Shown here: positions 40,347 to 49,783 of the stretch, in pieces
Numbering within the stretch: the stretch's first letter is position 1
How the letters are laid out: each line of letters begins with the position of its first letter
NCBI GenBank assembly: GCA_934489895.1
Contig: CAKSST010000005.1
Location: 1 to 64,000 of the forward strand
DNA length: 64,000 bases
From: an uncultured Eubacteriales bacterium
GTDB lineage: Bacteria > Bacillota > Clostridia > Oscillospirales > Acutalibacteraceae
Direction of reading: 5' to 3'
Made by a program: the position numbers and the translations under genes
Notes under the pieces: generated by a model
Databases searched by the model: none
The model's input: the letters and a program-made list of their open reading frames with translations, nothing else
What the model was told of the DNA's origin: nothing

Positions 40347-42380
40347 TTATTCAGCTGCTTCTTCTGTGGGTGCTTCTACAGCTTCCTCTACGGGAGCTTC
40401 TTCTGTTGTTTCCTCAGCAGGAGCTTCGGAATCAAGTGCGCGGATTGAGAGGCTTATGCGCTTTTTCTCTTCATCAATACCGATGATTTTAACATCGACC
40501 TTATCGCCAACAGAAAGCTCATCCTGCGGTTTCTCAATGTGCTTATTAGCAATCTGAGAAATGTGGATAAGACCGTCAACACCGGGAAGAATACGTGCAA
40601 AAGCACCATAAGGTGTAACGTTTACAATTGTTACGTTGATAACATCGCCAACATTATTGTTCTCTGTGAACTTAAGCCACGGATTGTCCTCAGGCTTTTT
40701 ATAGCCAAGAGAAATTTTCTTAGCGTCTTTATCAAGAGCCTTTACGTAAACTTCAATGGTATCACCCACGCAAACAACCTCTGACGGATGCTTAATGCGT
40801 GACCAAGACAGTTCTGAGATATGTACCATACCGTCAACACCGCCAAGGTCAACGAATGCACCGTAGCCTGTGATTGACTTAACTTTACCTGTGTATCTGT
40901 CGCCCACAGCAATGGTCTCCCAAAGCTTTGCGCGTTCTGCGCGCAACTCATCACGAAGCACAAGTCTTATAGAACCTACTGCTCTGCGACGACGTCCGCG
41001 CTGTTCAGCCTTAAGAATCTTAAAGGAAACCTTTTTATTTTTAAGCTGTTCAATAGGTTCATCACGTGAGATGGTTGCGTGGGAAGCGGGAACAAATACT
41101 CTTGCTGCGTTTGTTGCAACGACTACACCGCCGCCTACAATCTCAGTAACAACACCCTCAAGAATCTCACCGGATTTTTCGGCCTCTACTATCTTATCCC
41201 AGCCGGCAATTGCATCAAAACGACGCTTTGAAAGCATAACCGTTCCTTCCTGGTCATTAGTACGCATAATGATCAGGTCAAGCACGTCACCCGCCTTAAC
41301 TTCCTCTACAAGATTAATTGTAGGATCATTAGAGAACTCTGCAGCTGTGATGTAACCTGCAAGGCCTCTGCCAATATCAACCTGTACTTCAGTTGAATTA
41401 ACACTAAGGACAGTGCCCTTAACCTTCTGGTTATCTGTCAAATTGCTGAGGGAAGCTTCCATTGCTTCCTCATCTGTCATTTCCTCAAAAGTTTTAGTAA
41501 CAGTTTCTTTTTCCTCCAACTGTTCCTCAACCGCCTGCAAATTTTCCGACATGGTTTTTGTAACCTCCTTTATTATCGCAGCGGGAGTTGATGCACCCGC
41601 TACAACGCCAACGCATTCACACACCTTAAAGGTATCAACATCCAGCTCAGCCGCCGTTTCAACCAAAACGGTTTTATCACAACATGCTTTGCAGATATCA
41701 TACAGCTTTACTGTATTGGAACTGTGACGTCCACCCACAACAATCATAGCATCGCAAACGTCTGACAACTCCATTGCTTCGCTCTGCCTTGCTGAGGTAG
41801 CATTACATATTGTATCAAAAAGATTTGCATTTGTACATACTTTTTTTACGATTTTTTGAGATTTTTCCCATATTTTTGCGTTTATTGTAGTCTGACAGAC
41901 CACTGTAAGCTCATCTTTTTGAAGATTTGGATGATTTTTTAGCAAATTTTGCAGTTCTGTGTCATCGGCAAAGACATATACTTCATCCTTACAATGTCCC
42001 ATTATACCTATAACTTCTTTATGGTTTTTGTCGCCTGCAATTAAAACACTGCCTTTTGCAGCCGCAACAATCTTATGTATTTTAGCTACAAACGGACAGG
42101 TTGCATCAACTATTTCAACCCCAAGCCTCTTTGCTTTTTCATACACATCGGCGCCTACGCCGTGCGAACGTATAACAAGCGTTTGGTCCTTACCAACCTG
42201 CTCGGGTTCTTCAACGGTGCGCACACCATTTTGCTGTAATTCTTCAACAAGCTGAGGGTTGTGAATAATGGGGCCTAATGTACAAACCTCTTTTCCGCTG
42301 TCAAGCAAATCATACACCGTTTGTACGGCACGGTTAACACCAAAGCAAAAGCCAGCGGTTTTTGCGAGTATTATTTTCAA
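40347..42380 (-). CDS. ispH: HMBPP reductase IspH fused to four S1 RNA-binding domains
   Basis: This is a 677-residue fusion. Residues 1-285 are IspH, the last enzyme of the MEP isoprenoid pathway, with the three [Fe-S] cysteines in AGFCFGVNRA, VDATCPFV and FDTICNAT. After a Glu-rich linker come four S1 domains (about 315-385, 400-475, 485-555 and 570-645), the last two being best conserved (YGAFVDLGGVDGMVHISELS and YGAFARILPGVDGLIHIS). The tail is acidic. The start TTG at 42380 lies in a TTGA overlap with the plsC stop, 8 bases after GGGAG. The fusion is known in Clostridia; the S1 part probably acts like ribosomal S1. Confidence 0.93.
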   Translation of the reverse strand: MKIILAKTAGFCFGVNRAVQTVYDLLDSGKEVCTLGPIIHNPQLVEELQQNGVRTVEEPEQVGKDQTLVIRSHGVGADVYEKAKRLGVEIVDATCPFVAKIHKIVAAAKGSVLIAGDKNHKEVIGIMGHCKDEVYVFADDTELQNLLKNHPNLQKDELTVVCQTTINAKIWEKSQKIVKKVCTNANLFDTICNATSARQSEAMELSDVCDAMIVVGGRHSSNTVKLYDICKACCDKTVLVETAAELDVDTFKVCECVGVVAGASTPAAIIKEVTKTMSENLQAVEEQLEEKETVTKTFEEMTDEEAMEASLSNLTDNQKVKGTVLSVNSTEVQVDIGRGLAGYITAAEFSNDPTINLVEEVKAGDVLDLIIMRTNDQEGTVMLSKRRFDAIAGWDKIVEAEKSGEILEGVVTEIVGGGVVVATNAARVFVPASHATISRDEPIEQLKNKKVSFKILKAEQRGRRRRAVGSIRLVLRDELRAERAKLWETIAVGDRYTGKVKSITGYGAFVDLGGVDGMVHISELSWSRIKHPSEVVCVGDTIEVYVKALDKDAKKISLGYKKPEDNPWLKFTENNNVGDVINVTIVNVTPYGAFARILPGVDGLIHISQIANKHIEKPQDELSVGDKVDVKIIGIDEEKKRISLSIRALDSEAPAEETTEEAPVEEAVEAPTEEAAE

Positions 42381-42979
42381 TGCTTCATCTCCCAAAGGAT
42401 TTTAATGCGCTCCATTACATAGTCTATTGTTCCCTGCAGCCCAGCATCACTCTTTTTTATTTCTTTTAAGGTTTCGTAAGGTATTACATCGCCGCAGCGT
42501 ATAGTTGTTTTTGAAAAAAGCTTTGCATTGCCTTCACGGTATATTGAAATGGGAACAATAGGTGATTTTGTTCCAACAGCAATAAGCGCGGCGCCTGCTT
42601 TACCCTGCTGAATCTCACCCGTTTTGGAGCGTGTGCCTTCTGGAAAAATACAAAGCAACCCTTCATTTTTCAAAACGTTCTGTGCTTTTTTTATTGCACC
42701 GAAATCATTGCCGTCCCTGTCCACAGGGAAAGAGCCTGCCTTGTAAAAAAGATATCCCAAAATTTTATTATTAAAAAGCTCTTTTTTTGCCATAAAGCAG
42801 ATTTGTCTGTTTTTACAGCAAACTGCAAGCATAACCGCATCCCAAGCAGATGTATGATTGCAGCATATAACAGCCCTTCCGTTTTGCGGTATTTTATCAA
42901 AATCTATATCGCGATATCTGAAAATAACTCTGCTTACCGCCAGAACAATAATTCTTATAATTTTATATGCAGTTAACAT
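42377..42979 (-). CDS. plsC: 1-acyl-sn-glycerol-3-phosphate acyltransferase
   Basis: This 200-residue membrane-bound acyltransferase makes phosphatidic acid from lysophosphatidic acid. The catalytic block I is NHTSAWD (HX4D, about residue 41) and block III is FPEGTRS (about residue 114). One N-terminal membrane segment is seen (residues 5-20). It lies between cmk and ispH-S1 in the canonical clostridial order and begins directly after the cmk stop. Confidence 0.9.
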   Translation of the reverse strand: MLTAYKIIRIIVLAVSRVIFRYRDIDFDKIPQNGRAVICCNHTSAWDAVMLAVCCKNRQICFMAKKELFNNKILGYLFYKAGSFPVDRDGNDFGAIKKAQNVLKNEGLLCIFPEGTRSKTGEIQQGKAGAALIAVGTKSPIVPISIYREGNAKLFSKTTIRCGDVIPYETLKEIKKSDAGLQGTIDYVMERIKILWEMKH

Positions 42980-43642
42980 TTACATTCTTTCCTTTACCGT
43001 TTTAACAAGCAGCTCAAGCGACTGCTCAAAGGTGTTTCCCGAGGTATCAAGAATAATTGCATCATCGGCAGGCTTTAATGGCGCTATTGCCCTATTTGAA
43101 TCATTATGGTCACGCTTTAGCATATCCTGATATACATCTTCATAATTTGTCTGTACACCCTTTTGTACCAGCTCTTCATATCTTCTTTTAGCGCGGCTTT
43201 CGGGTGATGCGGTCAGGAAAATTTTAATGTTTGCATTAGGCAGTACTACTGTGCCTATATCTCTGCCGTCCATTACAACATTAAACTTTTTTGCCATTTC
43301 CCTTTGCATTTCAAGCAAAAAAGCACGTACACAAGGCAGCGCAGAAGATTTTGATGCCATCATTGAAACATCTTCAGTACGAATAAGGTCTGTTACATCC
43401 TCCCCGTCGAGCATCATAATCTGCATGTTGTCATCATACTCAATATCCACAACTGTGTTTTTAAGCATTTGCTCTATTTTGTCGGCATTATCGGCAGTAA
43501 GACCGCTTCTTAATATTTTTACAGCTACCATTCTGTAAATTGCACCTGTATCAACATACCGAAAGCCGATTTTGGCTGCCACTTTGCGCGATAATGTGCT
43601 TTTGCCTGCACCTGCAGGTCCGTCTATTGCAATTGATATCAT
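42980..43642 (-). CDS. cmk: Cytidylate kinase
   Basis: This 220-residue kinase makes CDP/dCDP from CMP/dCMP. The P-loop GPAGAGKST (about residues 8-16), GFRYVDTGAIYRM, the VMDGRDIGTVVLPNA segment and RKRDHNDSNR-like Arg-rich lid (here LKRDHNDSNRAIAPL) are present. The ATG at 43642 follows GGTG; the frame to 43654 is not needed. It starts 20 bases after the flavoprotein gene. Confidence 0.95.
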   Translation of the reverse strand: MISIAIDGPAGAGKSTLSRKVAAKIGFRYVDTGAIYRMVAVKILRSGLTADNADKIEQMLKNTVVDIEYDDNMQIMMLDGEDVTDLIRTEDVSMMASKSSALPCVRAFLLEMQREMAKKFNVVMDGRDIGTVVLPNANIKIFLTASPESRAKRRYEELVQKGVQTNYEDVYQDMLKRDHNDSNRAIAPLKPADDAIILDTSGNTFEQSLELLVKTVKERM

Positions 43643-43662
43643 TTTTAACACCATTTATACTT

Positions 43663-44889
43663 TCAAACATTCTGACCGGCAAGACGACCGGTTGAAAAAG
43701 CTATTTGTAAATTGTATCCGCCTGTGCAGGCGTCAACATCAATTATTTCCCCCGCAAAAAACAGTCCCGAAATCAAACGCGACTGCATATTGGACGGACA
43801 TATTTCCTTTACAGCTATACCTCCCGCGGTTATTATTGCCTCTTCAATAGGGCGAAGCTTTTTTACGGTAAGCTTTAATTCTTTTATTGTATCAACAAGG
43901 GCGCCTCGCTGCTCCTTGCTTATTTTATTAACTGTTATATTCTCATCCAATCCCGCAATTTTTATTATTACAGGTATCATACTTTTAGGCAATAATTCAA
44001 CCAGAGCGTTGCAAAGCTTTTTATTTGAAAACTTTGCAAAATCACGCAGCACACGATCATCCAACTTTTTATGGTCAAGCGCGGGTTTCAAATCAATTAC
44101 TATTTCCCATCTGCAATTTAAATCTTTTATGTATGCCGATGCACTCAAAACAAGCGGACCCGATACGCCGCTGTGGGTAAACAGCATTTCTCCGCGGTCA
44201 CAGAATACCGCCTTTTTTGAGCCTTGCTTTGTTAATGTGACATCAACATTTTTTAAAGACAGTCCCGCAAGGCTTGCGCAAAAACTTTCGCGGGTTTCAA
44301 CACCTACAAGTGAAGCCTTGGGCTCAACCACAGTATGTCCAAGCTTTTGTGCTATTTCATAGCCGTCACCCGTTGAGCCTGTAAGCGGATAAGATTTGCC
44401 GCCCGTTGCAAGAATAACGCTGTCTGCCACAATTTCTCTGCCGCTTTGACAAATAACGGCAGTCACTCGTCCGTTTTGTGTCTTAATTTCTACCGCGCTT
44501 TCATTTAAAATTTTTACACCGCTCATTTTAACAAATCCGACTAGAGCATCAACAACATCAACTGCCTTATCTGATACCGGGAAAACCCTGTTGCCCCTTT
44601 CGGTTTTAAGCGGAACTCCTGCATTTTCAAAAAATTCCATTGTATCCTTCGCGGTAAAGTTATTGAAAGCAGAGTATAAAAACTTGCCGTTAGTACGCAC
44701 CGCCGACATCAATCCGTTTACATCGGTATTGTTTGTAAGGTTGCATCTGCCCTTGCCCGTTATCATTATCTTACGAGCACAGCGCGGCATTTTTTCTAAA
44801 ACGATTGTATCGGCGCCGTTTTGTGCCGCAGTAGCTGCCGCCATTAAACCTGCAGCTCCACCGCCTATTACAACTAATCTTTTTTTCAT
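43663..44889 (-). CDS. HI0933/BaiN family NAD(P)/FAD-dependent oxidoreductase
   Basis: This 408-residue flavoprotein has an N-terminal Rossmann site GGGAAGLMAA (about residues 9-18), KIMITGKGRCNLTN (family signature), VILATGGKSYPLTGSTGDGY and the C-terminal FFAGEIIDVDACTGGYNLQIAFSTG. In some gut bacteria the relative BaiN acts on bile-acid intermediates, but this family is widespread and the substrate here is unknown. It overlaps the upstream membrane-protein gene by 4 bases. Confidence 0.88.
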   Translation of the reverse strand: MKKRLVVIGGGAAGLMAAATAAQNGADTIVLEKMPRCARKIMITGKGRCNLTNNTDVNGLMSAVRTNGKFLYSAFNNFTAKDTMEFFENAGVPLKTERGNRVFPVSDKAVDVVDALVGFVKMSGVKILNESAVEIKTQNGRVTAVICQSGREIVADSVILATGGKSYPLTGSTGDGYEIAQKLGHTVVEPKASLVGVETRESFCASLAGLSLKNVDVTLTKQGSKKAVFCDRGEMLFTHSGVSGPLVLSASAYIKDLNCRWEIVIDLKPALDHKKLDDRVLRDFAKFSNKKLCNALVELLPKSMIPVIIKIAGLDENITVNKISKEQRGALVDTIKELKLTVKKLRPIEEAIITAGGIAVKEICPSNMQSRLISGLFFAGEIIDVDACTGGYNLQIAFSTGRLAGQNV

Positions 44890-45431
44890 CGGCGGTTTCC
44901 TTTCAACATACCGTAAACTGTAGGATGCAAACGTGTCATATAAAACTGTACCACACCGTTTATACCATAATCGTACAACAAAAATACAACATTTGCAACC
45001 AAAACTGCGCCTAAAATATAAATATTTGAGAGTTCTGTTTCCTTAAAAGGTATTGATACGGCAAAGTTTAACATAAAAAAAGACAGCGCTGCCGCGGCAT
45101 TAAAGCACAAATGTTTAAATGCCACGCACAAAGCTGTGTTTTTTATTTTTTCTATAACCGCTTTCAAAATGGGATAATACCCCAAAAAACAAACAAAAAG
45201 CACCTTGGAATAAGGCTCGGCAAACAGCAGCGCAAAAACCGCTGTAACCAAAAAGGTTAAAAAAGCCTTTGTTTTTGAAAGCTCTATAACAGGAACCACA
45301 AACAAAACGCCCGCAAGCGCCGCGCTTGCATAAGTAATATAAGGAATGTATGAAGCCAACATAACAACACTTGAAAGCGCAGCAATAGCCGCACAAAAAG
45401 TAATTGATTTAACCGGTTTCACCAAAATCAC
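44886..45431 (-). CDS. Hypothetical six-span membrane protein
   Basis: This 181-residue protein has hydrophobic segments near residues 10-28, 32-49, 56-70, 75-92, 105-128 and 133-152, and a basic C-terminus (RLHPTVYGMLKGNRR). I do not recognise the family with confidence; its size and layout resemble small transporter substrate-binding subunits, but no partner gene is near. It overlaps the HI0933-like gene by 4 bases and follows the J-domain gene by 12 bases, so the genes are probably one operon. Confidence 0.6.
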   Translation of the reverse strand: MILVKPVKSITFCAAIAALSSVVMLASYIPYITYASAALAGVLFVVPVIELSKTKAFLTFLVTAVFALLFAEPYSKVLFVCFLGYYPILKAVIEKIKNTALCVAFKHLCFNAAAALSFFMLNFAVSIPFKETELSNIYILGAVLVANVVFLLYDYGINGVVQFYMTRLHPTVYGMLKGNRR

Positions 45432-45443
45432 TCCTACACCAAT

Positions 45444-46046
45444 TTAACAACAGCGAATAAAATCTCCGCCCATACATTCACAACAACAGTCTGCACAGTA
45501 AAGCGATGTGCAAACATCACAAGAATTACAACTTCCGCCCATATTGCCATTTGAACGGTACGGATTATTTCCATAACTATTTTGACTTTGAATACGGGCA
45601 AACGCCTCGCGATACTCAGGATTTGTTGGGTCCATACGGCAAGCCGCCGCAAAGCTGGTATAAGCCTGATCTATCCAGCCGCGTTTATATTGAACAGTAC
45701 CGTTAAGAAAATACCATTCGGCATTACGGTTGCCTACTGCAACGCCGTCAAGCAGCTCCTGCGCCTGCTCAATTTTGTTCTGCGAAATTAAAGAACGAAT
45801 ATCCGCAAAGGGTGAATTTGCATTGTTATAATTTGTATTGTAAGAATTACCCCGGTGCTTTCTTTCATTAACTATCTGATCATATGCCGCATTAATCTCA
45901 CGCATTTTTTCTCCCGCTAGGTCTGATAACGGGTTATCCGCATAATTATCGGGATGATACTTTTTTGCAAGCTCCCTGTATGCTTTTTTTACCTCGTCGT
46001 CACTTGCGTTGCGTGACACGCCTAAAATTGAATAAGGATCTTTCAT
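45444..46046 (-). CDS. J-domain protein with cysteine-rich C-terminus
   Basis: This 200-residue protein has an N-terminal J domain of about 65 residues (YSILGVSRNASDDEVKKAY and the HPD motif in KKYHPDNY). A TPR-like stretch follows (WYFLNGTVQYKRGWIDQAYTSF), then a Gly/Asn-rich linker. The last 30 or so residues hold ten cysteines (CNSCDVCTSLYCADCCCEC and a terminal CC), and could bind metal. It presumably recruits DnaK. It overlaps the DUF5685 gene by 4 bases, a pairing common in Clostridia. Confidence 0.8.
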   Translation of the reverse strand: MKDPYSILGVSRNASDDEVKKAYRELAKKYHPDNYADNPLSDLAGEKMREINAAYDQIVNERKHRGNSYNTNYNNANSPFADIRSLISQNKIEQAQELLDGVAVGNRNAEWYFLNGTVQYKRGWIDQAYTSFAAACRMDPTNPEYREAFARIQSQNSYGNNPYRSNGNMGGSCNSCDVCTSLYCADCCCECMGGDFIRCC

Positions 46047-46867
46047 ATTTCGGTTAGCTCCTTTTCCATAGTATCCTCTAATCCCACATAAAGAATATTA
46101 CCTAAAATATCCTTAAATTTTTTAATATCTAACAGCTCAAATGCCGCTCTTGCACGGGTTATGCAAAAAGCTAAATTTGCCCTCGCCCTGCTTTGACAAT
46201 CCTCGCTGTCGCTAAGCGGATTGTATCTGCCTTTTTTAGTATCTTCTTTAAAGTCACAAACTGCATCCATTATATATACCCATCTGCCGATTTTTTCGCC
46301 AAGCTCATAAAGGACACGGTCATCACCGTAAGAGTTATGCGCAAACAGTTTTGCCAAAAACTCACCCGACGGAGCTGCGGCAAGGTCTAAGTCTTTACAG
46401 TTTTTCGCTTCCAGAGCCGATTGCTTTTGCATATACTCTTGTGCGGCATCGGCAACGGCGGGATATTTTTTTGCTGCCTTTTTATAGGAAGGAGCAAAAA
46501 ACGGCTTTGTTAACATATAGCCAAACCGCTTTATTCCCCGCTCATCCTTTATATTATCATCAATTTTGTGCTTGGTGAGTATTACCAGTGCGGCTGCGGG
46601 CAGCTCCATACTGCTGTTGCAATCTTTACAATAAGTACATTTTTTCAAAAAATTGCAAACACAAGCCTTGTGCTCGGTTCCCGCAAAGCCCTCCTGCTGT
46701 GACATTATAAGCAAAGCCAAAAAAGTAAAATCATAACTTAACATTAAACGTGCAGCAAAACCGTACTCTTTCCCCAAAAAACGACACAAAGAGCAGTAAA
46801 CCGCTTTGTACATTTCATATTCTTTTACCTTAAGCTCAGGCTTTGATGCCCGCACATATCCAAACAC
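46043..46867 (-). CDS. DUF5685 family protein
   Basis: This 274-residue protein opens with MFGYVRASKPELKVKEYEMYKAVYCSLCR, split here for length, the family signature. It has two Cys pairs (YCSLC and CTYCKDC) and a mainly helical body that contains DRVLYELGEKIGRWVYIMDAVCDFKEDTKKGRYNPL. The aspartate-rich YIMDAVCDFKEDTKKGRYN segment is reminiscent of prenyl-synthase-like helices, but no function is known. It is translationally coupled to the J-domain gene. Confidence 0.8.
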   Translation of the reverse strand: MFGYVRASKPELKVKEYEMYKAVYCSLCRFLGKEYGFAARLMLSYDFTFLALLIMSQQEGFAGTEHKACVCNFLKKCTYCKDCNSSMELPAAALVILTKHKIDDNIKDERGIKRFGYMLTKPFFAPSYKKAAKKYPAVADAAQEYMQKQSALEAKNCKDLDLAAAPSGEFLAKLFAHNSYGDDRVLYELGEKIGRWVYIMDAVCDFKEDTKKGRYNPLSDSEDCQSRARANLAFCITRARAAFELLDIKKFKDILGNILYVGLEDTMEKELTEI

Positions 46868-46940
46868 GGCAGTTCTCCAATAATGTTTTTATATATTTTA
46901 GCCCAAAATTTGAACACAGTAGTTAATAATGTGTAAATAG

Positions 46941-49781
46941 TTAAAGTATTTCCTTTAAAAATTGTCCCGTATATGACTTTTTACACTTTGCCACCTGTTC
47001 AGGTGTACCTGTGCAAACCAACTTGCCGCCCTTGTCGCCGCCCTCAGGACCCAAATCAATAATATGGTCGGCAGATTTTATAACATCAAGATTGTGTTCT
47101 ATAACCACCACAGTATTGCCTGCATCAACAAGCAAATTCAAAACATTTATAAGTCTGTGAACATCGGCAGAATGTAAGCCGGTTGTAGGTTCATCAAGAA
47201 TATAAACCGTCTTGCCTGTACTGCGTTTTGAAAGCTCAGTTGCAAGTTTTACTCTCTGCGCTTCACCGCCCGAAAGGGTTGTTGCAGGCTGACCCAATTT
47301 AATATACCCCAGACCGACATCAAACAAGGTCTGTAAACGGCGCTGTATTTTGGGGATGCCGCCAAAAAAGCTTAGCGCTTCTTCAACGGTCATCTCAAGC
47401 ACCTCATAAATATTTTTGCCTTTATATTTTACGTTAAGAGTTTCACGGTTGTACCTCTTGCCACCGCAAACCTCACAAGGAATGTAAATATCAGGCAAAA
47501 AGTGCATTTCTATTTTTATTATACCATCGCCCTCACAAGTTTCGCATCTGCCGCCGCGCACGTTAAAGGAAAAGCGTCCTGCGTTATATCCCTTTGCTTT
47601 TGCATCCTTTGTTTGTGCAAACAACTCTCTTATATCATTGAACACACCTGTGTATGTGGCAGCGTTTGAGCGCGGTGTTCTGCCAATGGGCGCTTGGTTT
47701 ATATCAATAACCTTATCAGCATTTTCAATGCCGTCTATACCGTCGCAATCTCCCTGAATATGCCGTGCTCCGTTAAGCTTAACCGCAAGCTTACTGTACA
47801 AAACATCATTAACAAGCGATGATTTACCCGAGCCCGAAACACCTGTTACACAAACAAACTTGCCCAAGGGTATTTCAACATCTATATTTTTTAAATTATG
47901 CTGACGGGCGCCGTGTATTATTATACTTTTACCGTTGCCCTGCCTGCGTTTTGCGGGCACCTCAACCGCTTTGCGTCCTGTAAGATAATCACCTGTAATG
48001 GACTCTTTGCAGTTTTCAATATCCTGCAATGTTCCTGCGCAAACCACTTTTCCGCCGTGAATGCCGGCACCTGGACCTATATCAACAATATAGTCCGCTG
48101 TACGCATTGTGTCTTCATCATGCTCCACAACAATAACTGTATTACCCAAATCACGAAGCTGGCACAGGGTTTTAAGCAGCTTGCTGTTATCGCGCTGATG
48201 CAAGCCTATACTTGGCTCGTCAAGAATATACACAACGCCCATAAGCGAAGATCCTATCTGGGTTGCCAGCCTTATACGCTGACTTTCACCGCCCGAAAGG
48301 GTGCCTGAAGAACGGGACATTGTAAGATAATCAAGACCTACATTTTTTAAAAACTGCAAGCGCGAATTTATCTCTTTTATAATAGGCTCAGCAATTTTGC
48401 GGTGACTGCTTGAAAGCTCAAGGTTTTCAAAAAACAAAATTGCGTCATCAACCGCCAAATCACTAACCTGTTTTATATTTTTGCCGCCTACGGTTACCGC
48501 CATTATTTCTTTTTTAAGTCTTCCGCCGCGGCAGGTGGGGCAGTTATGCTCTGCCATCTTCTGCTCAATCTCGTGACGGGAAAATTCACTTGTAGTTTCT
48601 TTGTAACGACGTTCAAGATTGTTTATTACGCCCTCAAACTCGGCATAATATTCTCCGCCGCCCCAATCAGAGTTGCGGGAAAACTTTATTTTTTCACCTT
48701 TAGAGCCGTATAAAATAATATCTTTTATATCTTGCGGCAAATCCTTATAAGGTGTATCAATATCAAATCCGTAATGCTTTGCAAGACCCTTAAACTGCAT
48801 CAGAGCAAGCGAGTCATGCTTTTCGCCGTTCCAGCTGCCGCCGCAGCTCCAGCCCATCGCATGAATGGCGCCCTGCGGCAAGGAAAGAGACGGGTCGGGA
48901 ATAACAAGAGTTTCTTCAACCTTTAACAAAAATCCAATACCGCTGCAGGTTGGACAAGCGCCCATAGGATTGTTAAAGGAAAACATAGTAGGCGAAAGAT
49001 CAGGTATGCTTATTCCGTGCTCTTCGCAGGCATAGTTTTTTGAAAAATGCAATTCCCCTGCATTATCGGTAACAACCGTTAAAAGTCCGCCCGAAAGATT
49101 TGTTGCCGTTTCAATACTGTCGCTCAGTCTTGATTTTACAGAACCAGACAGTACAAGCCTGTCCACAACAACCTCTACAGTATGTTTTTTGTTTTTTTCT
49201 GGTTTTATTTCTTCAGACAAATCATATATAATGCCGTCAACACGCACGCGGACATATCCTGATTTTTCAGCCGCCTCTAGCTCTTTTTTGTGCTCGCCTT
49301 TGCGGTTTATAACAACGGGTGCAAGTATCTGTAGCCTTGTTCCCTCGTCCAGCTCGCACACTCTGTCAACAATCTGGTCAACAGACTGTCCTGAAATTTC
49401 TTTGCCGCAAACGGGGCAATGAGGGATACCGATTCTTGCAAAAAGCAATCGCAGATAGTCATATATCTCCGTAACTGTACCCACTGTTGAACGCGGATTT
49501 TTAGAGGTGGTTTTCTGGTCTATTGATATTGCGGGTGACAAGCCCTCAATCAAATCAACATCGGGCTTTTCCATCTGTCCCAAAAACATTCTTGCGTAAG
49601 AGGAAAGCGACTCAACATAGCGGCGCTGGCCCTCTGCATAAATGGTGTCAAAGGCAAGAGAAGACTTGCCCGAGCCCGAAAGACCTGTAAACACCACAAA
49701 CTTGTCACGCGGGATATCTATATCAATATTTTTAAGGTTGTGCTCTCTTGCACCTCTTACAGTAATCTTATCAAGCGCCAT
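46941..49781 (-). CDS. uvrA: Excinuclease ABC subunit A
   Basis: This 946-residue damage-sensing ATPase for nucleotide-excision repair has two ABC modules: Walker A GLSGSGKSSLAFD near residue 33 and GVSGSGKSSLVND near 645, signatures GGESQRIRLA and GGEAQRVKLA, and zinc fingers CPVCG...CPTCRGG (insertion domain) and CETCEGDG...CEVCGG. The length is standard. It follows uvrB by 2 bases. Confidence 0.98.
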   Translation of the reverse strand: MALDKITVRGAREHNLKNIDIDIPRDKFVVFTGLSGSGKSSLAFDTIYAEGQRRYVESLSSYARMFLGQMEKPDVDLIEGLSPAISIDQKTTSKNPRSTVGTVTEIYDYLRLLFARIGIPHCPVCGKEISGQSVDQIVDRVCELDEGTRLQILAPVVINRKGEHKKELEAAEKSGYVRVRVDGIIYDLSEEIKPEKNKKHTVEVVVDRLVLSGSVKSRLSDSIETATNLSGGLLTVVTDNAGELHFSKNYACEEHGISIPDLSPTMFSFNNPMGACPTCSGIGFLLKVEETLVIPDPSLSLPQGAIHAMGWSCGGSWNGEKHDSLALMQFKGLAKHYGFDIDTPYKDLPQDIKDIILYGSKGEKIKFSRNSDWGGGEYYAEFEGVINNLERRYKETTSEFSRHEIEQKMAEHNCPTCRGGRLKKEIMAVTVGGKNIKQVSDLAVDDAILFFENLELSSSHRKIAEPIIKEINSRLQFLKNVGLDYLTMSRSSGTLSGGESQRIRLATQIGSSLMGVVYILDEPSIGLHQRDNSKLLKTLCQLRDLGNTVIVVEHDEDTMRTADYIVDIGPGAGIHGGKVVCAGTLQDIENCKESITGDYLTGRKAVEVPAKRRQGNGKSIIIHGARQHNLKNIDVEIPLGKFVCVTGVSGSGKSSLVNDVLYSKLAVKLNGARHIQGDCDGIDGIENADKVIDINQAPIGRTPRSNAATYTGVFNDIRELFAQTKDAKAKGYNAGRFSFNVRGGRCETCEGDGIIKIEMHFLPDIYIPCEVCGGKRYNRETLNVKYKGKNIYEVLEMTVEEALSFFGGIPKIQRRLQTLFDVGLGYIKLGQPATTLSGGEAQRVKLATELSKRSTGKTVYILDEPTTGLHSADVHRLINVLNLLVDAGNTVVVIEHNLDVIKSADHIIDLGPEGGDKGGKLVCTGTPEQVAKCKKSYTGQFLKEIL

Positions 49782-49783
49782 TT

